From positions 930,001 through 994,000 of the forward strand of contig NZ_JAHA01000019.1 in assembly GCF_000526935.1 (NCBI RefSeq): a stretch of DNA of 64,000 nucleotides. Direction: 5' to 3'. Position numbers and translations under genes: made by a program. Of the stretch, positions 16,230 through 25,356 are shown one piece after another. The DNA comes from Butyrivibrio sp. FCS014 (GTDB lineage Bacteria; Bacillota; Clostridia; Lachnospirales; Lachnospiraceae). The notes below the pieces were generated by a model. That model had not been told where the DNA came from. It saw only the letters and a list, made by a program, of their open reading frames with translations, and did not search any database. The stretch's first letter is position 1; every line of letters starts with the position of its first letter.

Positions 16230-18710
16230 CTAGCTAAGGCTTTCCCGGATCACATGGTACATATTGACATCAGTGATGCCTTCAGCACTGCGAAGATTGC
16301 ACCCGGATCTTACCTTTACGGTAACGCTGTTGCCCTCAAGTTCTCTGATATCTTCAACTTTCTGTCGAAGGTCCTGCGTCAGAGCTTCAAGCTTTTTGCT
16401 GTCATCCATATAAGCCAGGACTGCAAATTCTCCCTCCTTGACTCTGGCAACAGCACAGTTCGCAGGCGTTCCCTCCACCAGGATTTCTCCTATTCTTCTT
16501 GAAAGCCTGTCTGCAAATTTACTGCCATAGGTACTTACAATACGATCATATTTCTCATTGCGGATTATAATCAGACCAAAGTCTCTGTTATAATCATCGT
16601 ACTGAATGGAGTAATCCACCAGCGCCCCGATGAATCCCTTTGCATTCATAAGGCCGGTAGATCTGTCTATCTTTCCAATCTCATAAAGGGCGTCCATCCT
16701 GCCTGATTCAATGTCCGCATCAATCATGTAACCCATGATGCCGACAATCTCGCCATTTTCATAAATGGGAGCCTTGTTATAAATAATGTTATGGATCACT
16801 CCGTCTATGATGCACTGAGCCGGTGCGTTTTTGATGGAACGGCCTTTTTCCAGAACTTCCATTTCATTCTCATCATATCCCACTCCCTCTATAGTCCAGT
16901 TGGTATCATTACCGGTCTTTCCAACAATTTCGTTCACTGAAGCCAAACCAAAATACTTAAGAAAAGCGGCACTTGCTCCAAGGTAACGTCTTTTTGCATC
17001 CTTCCAGAAAAACATGATGGAAGAATACCCTGCAAAGTTTTTAAACAACCTGGCATAAATGCTTTCGGCGCTGATAGGGTCTTCTTCCCCGGAAGAGATT
17101 TTGAGCTTTTCTGATCCGGAAATAAAGTCGCCTGCATTATCCGGTATTTCCTTCATACAATAAAGATATTCCTTGCCGCCGGTGCCGGGAATTATCATAA
17201 CGGAAATCTCTTTAAGTCTGTAACTTCCGTCTTCCTGCTTAACTCTGAAAACGTTCTCTATGAATCCCTTTCCTGAGGCTTCAATTCTCTCGGTAATGGT
17301 ATCAAAATCCATAAATGCAATATACTTGGCCTTATCTTCAGGATTGATAACATTGTCTCTGAACATTTTTGTCTTTACGTTCAAATCAGTACTATAGGCG
17401 TTTGAATCCATACCATAAATGAATTTTCCCAGCAGGGGAACAACCCTGTTTCTGCCAGGATTTATCTGAAGAACAACTTCAAACAGATGATTTAGTTCTT
17501 TAAGCTTGAAGTCCACACTATTCCTCTTTGTGACATTGCTGTCCGAGGAAATATTCCAGATAGCTCCCTTTATAAGATATTTTCCGGAGTTCTCGGCAAT
17601 GAGCACACCGGTAAACTTCATGATATTGCCGTTATTGGTGTAATAGAAGGTCTCAACGTTTTTGGTGCGTTCGATGGTATTGGCATATTCTCTGTATTTT
17701 TTCAAAAGAGGAGAATTCGTTTGATAGATAAGCCGATCCGCTTCCTTGGATGACAGAGTCCTTGGGAATATCTGCTTTTTATAGGGTTCGTTCATGAACA
17801 GCGTCACAAACTCTTTTCCATCGTCCTCTATGATCTCCAGGGGCTCATCACTGTGCCTTGCCGTAGCGCTGGCAACTTCGTAGTAATGGCGCCACCCCCG
17901 CTCTTCCATGACTATCCCGTTCTCCTCAATATGATCAAAAAACGCATCAATGGGCATAGGCTTTCCGTAATAATATCCCTGCAGCTTACCGCAGCCGACG
18001 CTCATCAGAAAATCCACCTGCTCCCTGGTCTCTACTCCCTCTGCCAGGGTCATTATTCCGATGTCCTTGGCCATGGTAACGGTGGAAGTAATGATAGCCC
18101 TGGATCTGTCAGTAAAAGTTCGAAGGAATCCCATATCCAGCTTCATGGTATCAAACTGATAATCCTTCAGAAGAGTCAGAGACGAATATCCGCTTCCGAA
18201 ATCATCCATCCATACCTCGTAGCCGGCGCCTCTGAAGTCCTCAATAACCTTCTCCATCAGCTCTGCGTCGGACGCTATCATGCTCTCGGTGATCTCTATA
18301 TGAATGCTGTCTCTTGGAATGTCATACCGATCAACGGCATATTCCACAACCTTCAGCATATCTGTTGTTTCAAAATCAAGTCTTGAGAAATTAACTGAAA
18401 CCGGAACTGTAGGAAGCCCCTCCGACATGCGCTCGGAGATGTGACGGCATACGGTATCCACAATAAAACAGTCAAGCTTCTGTATCTGCCTGCTGTCCTC
18501 AAGGGCACTGATAAACTGATCCGGCGCAAGGAATCCAACCTCCGGATCAATCCATCTGGCCAGAGATTCTGCCCCGCAAAGCTGCCCGGTAAGAGTACGG
18601 ATGACAGGCTGATAGTACACCTGAATCCATCCCTTCTTAATGGCAACATCTATATTGTCAATGACATAATTCGTCAGAGCACTGTTCTTGTTGTTACCTT
18701 CTGGTTTCAT
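16230..18710 (-). CDS. EAL-domain protein with PAS-like and degenerate GGDEF regions
   Basis: The 826-aa protein carries an N-terminal EAL domain (about residues 20-270), a middle region with PAS-like sensor segments, and a C-terminal GGDEF-like domain. The EAL triplet reads ESL (48-50). The Asn of VSVNFSR, the Glu of EITES, the DDFGSG pair, the Lys of TMKLDM and AEGVET are all present, so phosphodiesterase activity is plausible. The C-terminal signature reads VKEGEF, not GGDEF, so cyclase activity is unlikely. The open frame continues to 18782, but the ATG at 18710 has GGGAGCG at the right distance. It is monocistronic and divergent from the GH13 gene. Confidence 0.87.
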   Translation of the reverse strand: MKPEGNNKNSALTNYVIDNIDVAIKKGWIQVYYQPVIRTLTGQLCGAESLARWIDPEVGFLAPDQFISALEDSRQIQKLDCFIVDTVCRHISERMSEGLPTVPVSVNFSRLDFETTDMLKVVEYAVDRYDIPRDSIHIEITESMIASDAELMEKVIEDFRGAGYEVWMDDFGSGYSSLTLLKDYQFDTMKLDMGFLRTFTDRSRAIITSTVTMAKDIGIMTLAEGVETREQVDFLMSVGCGKLQGYYYGKPMPIDAFFDHIEENGIVMEERGWRHYYEVASATARHSDEPLEIIEDDGKEFVTLFMNEPYKKQIFPRTLSSKEADRLIYQTNSPLLKKYREYANTIERTKNVETFYYTNNGNIMKFTGVLIAENSGKYLIKGAIWNISSDSNVTKRNSVDFKLKELNHLFEVVLQINPGRNRVVPLLGKFIYGMDSNAYSTDLNVKTKMFRDNVINPEDKAKYIAFMDFDTITERIEASGKGFIENVFRVKQEDGSYRLKEISVMIIPGTGGKEYLYCMKEIPDNAGDFISGSEKLKISSGEEDPISAESIYARLFKNFAGYSSIMFFWKDAKRRYLGASAAFLKYFGLASVNEIVGKTGNDTNWTIEGVGYDENEMEVLEKGRSIKNAPAQCIIDGVIHNIIYNKAPIYENGEIVGIMGYMIDADIESGRMDALYEIGKIDRSTGLMNAKGFIGALVDYSIQYDDYNRDFGLIIIRNEKYDRIVSTYGSKFADRLSRRIGEILVEGTPANCAVARVKEGEFAVLAYMDDSKKLEALTQDLRQKVEDIRELEGNSVTVKVRSGCNLRSAEGITDVNMYHVIRESLS

Positions 18711-18821
18711 AGATTCGCTCCCAAAAATGCCGACACCTGTATTAAGTATAGCAAAGTTTTGTACCAAATATGGTAAACTCAAAATGAAATTTAAGTAAAC
18801 TCAAGTCGGATGGACAAAGTC

Positions 18822-18833
18822 GGTAACGTTACC
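18822..18833. promoter_or_regulatory. Perfect palindrome GGTAACGTTACC, candidate LacI-family operator
   Basis: This 12-base perfect palindrome with a central CG is typical in shape of LacI-family sugar regulator sites. It lies about 70 bases upstream of the GH13 start, next to a possible TATGAT -10 element at 18861. No LacI gene is in the window, so the regulator is unknown. Confidence 0.5.
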
Positions 18834-18903
18834 ACTTTTCTCTTTTCAAATCAGACCGGTTATGATATTGTGACATTAATTTACTGATAAGGAGGATAAT
18901 GAA

Positions 18904-20442
18904 ATGCCTGCGTGGTTAAAAGACGCTGTTTTTTATGAAATATATCCGCAATCCTTCAAGGATACCAACGGGGACGGTATCGGTGATCTTGAAGGGATCA
19001 TTGAGAAACTGGACTATGTGACGAGCCTTGGCTGCAACGCCCTGTGGATCAATCCCTGTTTTGACTCTCCTTTCAAGGATGCGGGCTATGATGTTAGAGA
19101 CTACAAGAAGGTTGCTCCAAGATATGGCACCAACGAGGATTTATACAGACTTTTTGATGAAGCCCACAAGAAGGGCATCCATGTGCTTCTTGATCTGGTT
19201 CCCGGACACACCTCCGAGGAGCATGAGTGGTTCCTTGAGAGCAAGAAGGCCGAGAGAAATGAATACTCAGACAGATATGTCTGGACAAAGTCAGCTTTTC
19301 AGGGCATCGGCGGACGCCCTTACATCGGCGGCGAAGCCGACAGAGACGGCTGCTACATGCTGAACTTCTTCAAGTGCCAGCCCGCCCTCAACTACGGTTT
19401 CCTTAAAAGAACTGAGGACTGGCAGATGGCTCCCGACGATCCCGCCTGCATCGAGACCAAAGAGGCCATGAAAGATATTATGCGCTTCTGGCTTGATAAG
19501 GGATGCGACGGCTTCAGAGTGGACATGGCCGACTCCCTGGTCAAGGAAGATGACGACAACAAGTCCGCAACAGGTGCTATCTGGAAGGATATCAGACAGA
19601 TGCTTGATACCGATTATCCCGAGGCAGCCCTGATCTCTGAATGGAGCAATCCCGTTCTTGCCCTTAAGTACGGTTTCCACGCCGACTTCTATCTCGACCA
19701 CCACGGCAACGGCTACAACACCCTTATCCGTGACAACGAGACCCCCGGCGGTGACCACAGCTTCCTTAAGAAGGACGGAAACGGCGATATCATCCGCTTC
19801 TTAAACGACTACCTGCCAAAGTACGACAAGACCAGGAATGACGGCTACATCAGTTTCATAACCTGCAATCACGACACTCCAAGGCCAAGGCGCACCTTAG
19901 GCTACGAGGAGCTCAAGATTGCCTACGCCCTGTTCCTCACCCTTCCCGGCGTTCCTTTCATCTACTACGGCGACGAGATAGGAATGAGATATCTTGAGGA
20001 CATCCACACCAAGGAGGGAGGCTATGCAAGAACCGGAAGCAGAACTCCCATGCAGTGGGACAACAGCGCCAACAAGGGATTTTCTAATGCTCCTGCCGAG
20101 AGACTGTATCTTCCCGTTGACCCTGCCGATGACGCTCCCACAGTAGCAGACCAGGAAAAAGATCCATCATCGCTCCTTAACACAGTGAAGGCCCTTACAG
20201 CTCTTCGCCACAGCGAGCCCGGCCTTATGGCAGATGGAGATTTTGAAGTAGTCTATGCGGAGAAGGATGAATTCCCCTTCGTATTCAAGAGGGGTGATCT
20301 GATAGTAGGAGTTAATCCTTCAGAGAAGAAAGCTTCCGCCTCACTTCCAAGGAAGATGGAAAAGGCTTTTGAGATAGGAAGTGTGCAGATAAGTGATGCC
20401 TCACTGATAATGGGGCCCCAGAGCTTCTGCGTTCTTAAATGA
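18904..20442 (+). CDS. GH13 alpha-glucosidase/alpha-amylase family enzyme
   Basis: This is a 512-aa intracellular (no signal peptide) glycoside hydrolase of family 13, acting on alpha-glucosidic bonds of small sugars. Region I resembles DLVPGHTS. The catalytic residues are Asp207 in GFRVDMAD (nucleophile), Glu246 in LISEWSNP (acid/base) and Asp324 in TCNHDT. The N-terminal AVFYEIYPQSF and GCNALWINP are typical of oligo-1,6-glucosidase, trehalose-related and sucrose-related branches. The exact substrate cannot be fixed by eye. AAGGAGGATAATGAA precedes the start. A palindromic operator lies upstream and a two-way terminator follows. Confidence 0.9.
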   Translation: MPAWLKDAVFYEIYPQSFKDTNGDGIGDLEGIIEKLDYVTSLGCNALWINPCFDSPFKDAGYDVRDYKKVAPRYGTNEDLYRLFDEAHKKGIHVLLDLVPGHTSEEHEWFLESKKAERNEYSDRYVWTKSAFQGIGGRPYIGGEADRDGCYMLNFFKCQPALNYGFLKRTEDWQMAPDDPACIETKEAMKDIMRFWLDKGCDGFRVDMADSLVKEDDDNKSATGAIWKDIRQMLDTDYPEAALISEWSNPVLALKYGFHADFYLDHHGNGYNTLIRDNETPGGDHSFLKKDGNGDIIRFLNDYLPKYDKTRNDGYISFITCNHDTPRPRRTLGYEELKIAYALFLTLPGVPFIYYGDEIGMRYLEDIHTKEGGYARTGSRTPMQWDNSANKGFSNAPAERLYLPVDPADDAPTVADQEKDPSSLLNTVKALTALRHSEPGLMADGDFEVVYAEKDEFPFVFKRGDLIVGVNPSEKKASASLPRKMEKAFEIGSVQISDASLIMGPQSFCVLK

Positions 20443-20462
20443 CCCCGGTAATGTAAAAAAAT

Positions 20463-20517
20463 AAAGGACGTTTCGTCTTAGCTTTCTGCCAGGCAGAAGA
20501 CGGCGAAACGTCCTTTT
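20463..20517. terminator. Bidirectional terminator between the GH13 gene and glmS
   Basis: AAAGGACGTTTCG (20463-20475) and CGAAACGTCCTTT (20503-20515) form a 13-bp stem; the inner TCTT/AAGA extends it. T runs flank it in the sense of both converging genes. Confidence 0.88.
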
Positions 20518-20536
20518 TGATTTGTATTTTTAGGTT

Positions 20537-22408
20537 TTACTCTACTGTAACACTCTTTGCCAGGTTCCTGGGCTTATCAACATCAAGACCCTTAGCAACG
20601 CTGGTGTAATATCCGAGAAGCTGAAGAGGAATGATTGCAAGGCTTCCTACGAAGTGCTCATCAACTCTGGGGATATATACGGTGAAGTCTACCTGGTCCT
20701 CTACGTTGTAATTGCCGTAGGTGGTAAGACCCATAAGGTAAGCTCCGCGGCTCTTGCACTCAGCCATGTTGGAGATGGTCTTCTCATCCAGTGAAGGCTG
20801 TGTAAGAACACCGATAACAAGGGTTCCGTCCTCGATCAGTGAGATTGTGCCGTGCTTGAGTTCTCCTGCAGCATAGGCCTCTGAATGGATGTAGCTGATC
20901 TCCTTCATCTTAAGGCTTCCCTCAAGACAGATAGCGTAATCTATACCTCTTCCGATAAAGAAGATATCATGAGCATTGGCAAACTTAGCGGAGAACCACT
21001 GGATTCTCTCCTTCTCCTCGAGGATCTTCTCGATCTTCTCGGGAATGCTCTTTATCTCTGAAATATAATAGTCAAGCTTGGTATCATCTTCAAATGTTCC
21101 CTTAACTTCAGCAAGCTTAAGTGTCAGAAGGTATCCGCAGATAAGCTGGCAGCTGTATGCCTTTGTAGTGGCAACGGAGATCTCGGGACCTGCTGCCGTG
21201 TACATTACATGGTCTGCCTCTCTTGCGATGGAGGAACCAACCACGTTTACAATGGCAAGAGTCTTAAGGCCCTGCTCCTTGGCCATACGAAGGGCTGCAA
21301 GGGAATCCGCAGTCTCACCTGACTGGGAGATAACAACTGCAAGGGCTTTCTTGTCCACAGCCATCTTGCGGTATCTGAACTCGGAAGCCAGCTCAACTCT
21401 TACAGGGATACCTGTGAGGTCCTCGATGATATACTGCATCTCTACACCCACATGCCATGCGGATCCACAAGCAACTACATAGATCTGCGATATATCTTGT
21501 GCCTCCTCATTGGTAATGCCAACTTCGGAAAGATCGATCTTGCCGTCTCTTACATACTTGCCGATAGTGTCTGCAACAACCTTGGGCTGCTCGTGGATCT
21601 CCTTCATCATGAAGTGCTCGAAGCCGCCCTTTTCAGCTGCCTCAGCAGAGAAAGTAACTGTAGTTACCTCTTTCTCCACCTCATCACCGTCAAGGTTGAA
21701 GAATGTAACCTCACCTGCTCTGATCCTAGCCATCTCCATGTTGTCGATGTAGTAAACATCTCTTGTGTACTTAAGGATGGCGGGAACATCGGAAGCTATG
21801 AAGGACTCATCTCCCGATACACCGATGATCATAGGTGACTGCTGTCTTGCAACGTAAATCTCACCGGGATAATCCTTGAACATAACTTCAAGGGCGTAGG
21901 AACCGCGAACTCTCACGAGAGTCTTTGCGATAGCATCGATGGGGCCTACCTTGTATTTCTTGTAGTAGTAATCAACAAGCTTTATCAGAACCTCTGTGTC
22001 AGTGTCTGAATAGAACTTGTAGTTGTGTCTTATGAGCTTCTCCTTGAGTTCCTGGAAGTTCTCGATGATACCGTTATGAACGCCCACAACCTCAGACTCA
22101 ACATCCCCTGATCCCGAACCTGTGCAATTTCCGCTCACATGGGGATGAGCATTGATAAGACTGGGTGCACCGTGGGTAGCCCATCTTGTATGACCGATAC
22201 CGCAGCATCCCGGAAGGGCTGCTCCGCCGTTTGTTTTGTTGGACAGATTAACAAGCTTACCTACAGCCTTAACCACTACGGCGTCATTTTCGCCGTCCCT
22301 TACTGCAAGTCCTGCTGAATCATATCCTCTGTACTCAAGTTTTGAAAGGCCGTCAAGCAGAATGGGTGCTGCCTGCTTGTGACCGATATATCCTACTATT
22401 CCACACAT
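20537..22408 (-). CDS. glmS: Glutamine-fructose-6-phosphate aminotransferase (isomerising)
   Basis: GlmS makes glucosamine-6-phosphate from fructose-6-phosphate and glutamine, the entry step to UDP-GlcNAc and peptidoglycan. The product is 623 aa. After Met removal the N-terminal Cys (CGIVGYIGHKQ) is the glutaminase nucleophile. HTRWATHG and the C-terminal SIS domains with SQSGETADS are present, ending in KSVTVE. The gene is last in the operon nagB - helix protein - glmM - glmS, with 18 bases between glmM and glmS. No glmS ribozyme was found in the short spacer, so control would act on the operon as a whole. Confidence 0.96.
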   Translation of the reverse strand: MCGIVGYIGHKQAAPILLDGLSKLEYRGYDSAGLAVRDGENDAVVVKAVGKLVNLSNKTNGGAALPGCCGIGHTRWATHGAPSLINAHPHVSGNCTGSGSGDVESEVVGVHNGIIENFQELKEKLIRHNYKFYSDTDTEVLIKLVDYYYKKYKVGPIDAIAKTLVRVRGSYALEVMFKDYPGEIYVARQQSPMIIGVSGDESFIASDVPAILKYTRDVYYIDNMEMARIRAGEVTFFNLDGDEVEKEVTTVTFSAEAAEKGGFEHFMMKEIHEQPKVVADTIGKYVRDGKIDLSEVGITNEEAQDISQIYVVACGSAWHVGVEMQYIIEDLTGIPVRVELASEFRYRKMAVDKKALAVVISQSGETADSLAALRMAKEQGLKTLAIVNVVGSSIAREADHVMYTAAGPEISVATTKAYSCQLICGYLLTLKLAEVKGTFEDDTKLDYYISEIKSIPEKIEKILEEKERIQWFSAKFANAHDIFFIGRGIDYAICLEGSLKMKEISYIHSEAYAAGELKHGTISLIEDGTLVIGVLTQPSLDEKTISNMAECKSRGAYLMGLTTYGNYNVEDQVDFTVYIPRVDEHFVGSLAIIPLQLLGYYTSVAKGLDVDKPRNLAKSVTVE

Positions 22409-22426
22409 AATCTAACTCTCCAAAAA

Positions 22427-23773
22427 TTATTCCAAATGACCTTTTTCGCGGATCACATCGATTACCTGATCCACATATTTCTCGCAAATCTCATCGCTCT
22501 CTGCTTCCACCATGACACGGATAACAGGCTCTGTACCTGATTCTCTTACAAGAATTCTTCCTGTATCTCCGAGGATCTTGGAAACCTCTTCAACTGCCTT
22601 CTGAACATCGGGGTCATTCTGAGCATCGGGTTTGCTCTTAACTCTTACGTTCTTAAGAACCTGAGGATAGAAAACAACGGGTGCTGCCAGCTCACTCATG
22701 GGTTTCTCCTTGGCCAGCATAACTTCCATCATCTTAAGACTTGTGAGAATACCGTCACCTGTGGTGGCGTACTTGGTAAAGATGATGTGTCCGGACTGCT
22801 CTCCGCCTACTCTGTGTCCGTAGGTTACCATGTTCTCGTAAACGTACTTGTCGCCTACCTTGGTCTTCTCATACTCGATACCAACCTTATCAAGAGCCTT
22901 GTAAAGTCCGAAGTTGCTCATGATGGTAGTAACAACCTTGTTGTTAACAAGGGCGCCTCTCTCCTTGAGGTAGAGACCGTAGATGTAAATGATATGATCA
23001 CCGGTTACAACATTGCCCTTCTCGTCTACGCAAAGGCATCTGTCTGCATCACCGTCAAATGCAAAGCCGACATCAAGACCCTTCTCAACCACATACTTCT
23101 GAAGGTGCTCGATATGAGTTGATCCGCAGTCTGTGTTGATATTGAGTCCGTCGGGCTCATTGTTGATAACATAAGTCTTGGCACCAAGGGCATCAAATAC
23201 AGCCTTGGCAATCTGCCAGGACGCACCGTTTGCACAGTCAAGACCAACCTTCTTGTCCTTGAAGCTGTACTTGGAGTTGGAAATAAGATAGCCAACATAG
23301 CGGTTTCTTCCGGCTACGTAGTCAACGGTTCTTCCGATCTCTGCCTTCTCTGCAACAGGGATATCGATCTTGCCGTCGATGTAATCCTCAACGCGAAGGA
23401 TTGTCTCCTCATCCATCTTCTCACCGTTTCCGTTGAAAAGCTTGATTCCGTTGTCATAGAAAGGGTTGTGGGATGCGGAGATCATGATACCGCAGTCAAA
23501 ATCATCAACTCTTGTTATATAAGCAACTGAAGGAGTTGTGGTAACGTGCATGATATAAGCATCAGCACCGCTGGCCATAAGTCCGGTACAAAGTGCATAC
23601 TCGAACATGTAGCTGCTCCTTCTTGTATCTTTTCCAATTACGATTTTGGCCTTCTTGCCGTGGTTTGCACCATAGTACCAGCCAAGGTATCTTCCGATCT
23701 GTACCGCATGCTCGAAAGTCAGGTTCTTGTTAGCTTCACCTCTGAAGCCGTCTGTTCCGAAATACTTGCCCAT
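22427..23773 (-). CDS. glmM: Phosphoglucosamine mutase
   Basis: GlmM converts glucosamine-6-phosphate to glucosamine-1-phosphate. The 448-aa product shows the phosphoserine loop ISASHNPFYDNG (catalytic Ser near residue 100), the metal-binding FDGDADRC, and the C-terminal phosphate-binding RESGTEPVIR. Its length is normal. It starts directly before the stop of the upstream helix protein (adjacent bases) and is followed by glmS, so the pathway order is kept in one transcript. Confidence 0.96.
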   Translation of the reverse strand: MGKYFGTDGFRGEANKNLTFEHAVQIGRYLGWYYGANHGKKAKIVIGKDTRRSSYMFEYALCTGLMASGADAYIMHVTTTPSVAYITRVDDFDCGIMISASHNPFYDNGIKLFNGNGEKMDEETILRVEDYIDGKIDIPVAEKAEIGRTVDYVAGRNRYVGYLISNSKYSFKDKKVGLDCANGASWQIAKAVFDALGAKTYVINNEPDGLNINTDCGSTHIEHLQKYVVEKGLDVGFAFDGDADRCLCVDEKGNVVTGDHIIYIYGLYLKERGALVNNKVVTTIMSNFGLYKALDKVGIEYEKTKVGDKYVYENMVTYGHRVGGEQSGHIIFTKYATTGDGILTSLKMMEVMLAKEKPMSELAAPVVFYPQVLKNVRVKSKPDAQNDPDVQKAVEEVSKILGDTGRILVRESGTEPVIRVMVEAESDEICEKYVDQVIDVIREKGHLE

Positions 23774-24436
23774 TTATCTCTCCTCCTTATGGATGATCTC
23801 TCCGCTGTTCTTGTAAATGGAATTCTCGGGAACAACTCCTCTTACGCAGGAAGTGGGATAAACGTTGGAATTACGACCGATGACTGTTCCGGGATTGCAA
23901 ACTGAATTGCATCCTACCTCAACGTGATCTCCAAGCATTGCACCGAACTTCTTCATGCCTGTCTCGATGTTCTCTGTTCCGTTGTGTACCACAACCAGCT
24001 TCTTGTCACTCTTAACATTGGAAGTGATGGAGCCGGCTCCCATGTGTGAATAATATCCAAGGATCGAATCTCCAACATAGTTGTAATGAGGAGTCTGAAC
24101 GTGGTCAAACAGGATAACGTTCTTGAGCTCTACGCTGTTACCAACAACGCAGTCAGCACCTACAAGAGCCGTACCACGAATGAATGCTCCGTGGCGAACC
24201 TCGGTATTGGGGCCGATGATACAGGGCGCTCCAAGATAAGCGCTCTCAAAAACCGTAGCGGTCTTGTGAACCCATACATTCTCCTTAACCTCGGTGTAGT
24301 CATCACCAAGCTTGGGTCCCAGCTCAAGGATCAGATCCTTGATGCCCTTGAGGGCCTCCCAGGGATAGGTGAACTGACGCAGATAATCCGCAGCCAGAGT
24401 GTGGTCAAGGTCGTAAAGATCAGAAATTGTATACAT
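23774..24436 (-). CDS. Left-handed beta-helix protein, GlmU C-terminal-like
   Basis: The 220-aa protein has an N-terminal helical part and then repeated hexapeptides of a left-handed beta-helix (PCIIGPNTEVRHGAFIRG, GADCVVGNSVELKN, GCNSVCNPGTVIGRNS). This resembles the acetyltransferase half of GlmU. No nucleotidyltransferase signature is present. In an operon of nagB, glmM and glmS it may N-acetylate glucosamine-1-phosphate or act in nucleotide-sugar synthesis, with uridylyl transfer done elsewhere. The ATG at 24436 was chosen because it matches family N-termini and lies one base after the nagB stop. Specificity is inferred. Confidence 0.82.
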   Translation of the reverse strand: MYTISDLYDLDHTLAADYLRQFTYPWEALKGIKDLILELGPKLGDDYTEVKENVWVHKTATVFESAYLGAPCIIGPNTEVRHGAFIRGTALVGADCVVGNSVELKNVILFDHVQTPHYNYVGDSILGYYSHMGAGSITSNVKSDKKLVVVHNGTENIETGMKKFGAMLGDHVEVGCNSVCNPGTVIGRNSNVYPTSCVRGVVPENSIYKNSGEIIHKEER

Positions 24437-24437
24437 A

Positions 24438-25241
24438 TTAAAGTCTCTCTTTCTTCTCGATATCAAGGAAATATTTGTAGGTATCTACAGTAAGCTCGCC
24501 GCAGGCAGGCTCATCGCAGGCGATGATCGCGCCGTTGTGCATCTGAAGAGCACTGCAGGTCCACTTGGAACTTACGCTTCCCTCAACTGTTGCAGCAAGA
24601 GCTCTTGCCTTGTTGTGTCCGTTGATGAGAATAAGTACTTCCTTGGAATCGGTTACTGTGCCTACGCCTACTGACAGTGCCTGAGCAGGAACAGCCTCAG
24701 GGTCATTGCCGAAGAATCTGGAATTAACAATCCTTGTATCTGTAGTCAGGTCTCTTACGCCGGTGCGTGAATTAAGACTTGTAAAGGGCTCGTTGAAGGC
24801 GATATGTCCGTCAACACCGATGCCGCCCATGAACAGGTCGATGCCGCCGTATGAAGCGATCTTCTTCTCGTAATCAGCGCACTCTTTTTCCGGATCATCT
24901 GTCATGCCATTTAAGATGTTGATGTTCTCGGGTTTCATATCTACAAGGTGGTTAAAGAAGTTGTCATGCATGAAATACCAGTAGGACTGATCGTGCTCAC
25001 GAGGGAGGCCAAGATACTCGTCCATATTAAATGTAACTACGTTGGCAAAAGAGATCTCTCCTGCCTTGTTCATTCTTACAAGCTCCTTGTATACGCCGAT
25101 GGGGCTGGAACCTGTGGGAAGGCCGAGTACGAAGGGTCTGTCCTTCTCGGGACCTTCATTATGAGCTTTGATACGGGACTGAATATAGCCCGCTGCCCAC
25201 TTGCACATTTTATCGTAATTATCCTGGATGACTACTCGCAT
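24438..25241 (-). CDS. nagB: Glucosamine-6-phosphate deaminase
   Basis: NagB interconverts glucosamine-6-phosphate with fructose-6-phosphate and ammonia. The 267-aa product has GLPTGSSPIGVYKEL (substrate phosphate loop), FNMDEYLGL with the catalytic Asp, and GGIGVDGHIAFNEP with the active-site His. The start at 25241 (MRVVIQDN) follows a GGAA site; the longer open frame would add 23 unrelated residues. It heads an operon with glmM and glmS. This is odd, because nagB is normally catabolic while glmS is biosynthetic; one transcript for both could let the cell poise amino-sugar flux. Confidence 0.94.
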   Translation of the reverse strand: MRVVIQDNYDKMCKWAAGYIQSRIKAHNEGPEKDRPFVLGLPTGSSPIGVYKELVRMNKAGEISFANVVTFNMDEYLGLPREHDQSYWYFMHDNFFNHLVDMKPENINILNGMTDDPEKECADYEKKIASYGGIDLFMGGIGVDGHIAFNEPFTSLNSRTGVRDLTTDTRIVNSRFFGNDPEAVPAQALSVGVGTVTDSKEVLILINGHNKARALAATVEGSVSSKWTCSALQMHNGAIIACDEPACGELTVDTYKYFLDIEKKERL

Positions 25242-25280
25242 ATGTTTGTTCCTTTCTTTTATATAGGCATATTCTAAGTA

Positions 25281-25310
25281 ATTATATGTTTTCTGTACTG
25301 ACTCTGTCAA
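25281..25310 (-). promoter_or_regulatory. Sigma-A promoter of the nagB-glmMS operon
   Basis: Minus-strand TTGACA (25305-25310) and TATAAT (25281-25286) are 18 bases apart, a near-consensus promoter. Its -35 box is one arm of a palindrome shared with the divergent promoter. Confidence 0.75.
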
Positions 25311-25326
25311 ATTACGAAATTTGACA
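25305..25326. promoter_or_regulatory. Palindrome joining two divergent -35 boxes
   Basis: TGTCAAATT (25305-25313) and AATTTGACA (25318-25326) form a perfect inverted repeat with a four-base centre. Each arm holds the TTGACA -35 box of one of two divergent promoters. A regulator bound here would affect both nagB and the SGNH gene, but the symmetry may also come simply from facing -35 boxes. Confidence 0.5.
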
Positions 25327-25349
25327 TATTGTTACGACTAATGTAAAAT
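25321..25349 (+). promoter_or_regulatory. Sigma-A promoter of the SGNH hydrolase gene
   Basis: TTGACA (25321-25326) and TAAAAT (25344-25349) with a 17-base spacer. The expected start of transcription is at about 25356-25357, which is the first base of the ATG. Confidence 0.72.
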
Positions 25350-25356
25350 CTGTTCG

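Noticed and set aside
22409..22426. glmS ribozyme expected before glmS
   Set aside because: The glmM-glmS spacer has only 18 bases, and no ribozyme core was seen in it.
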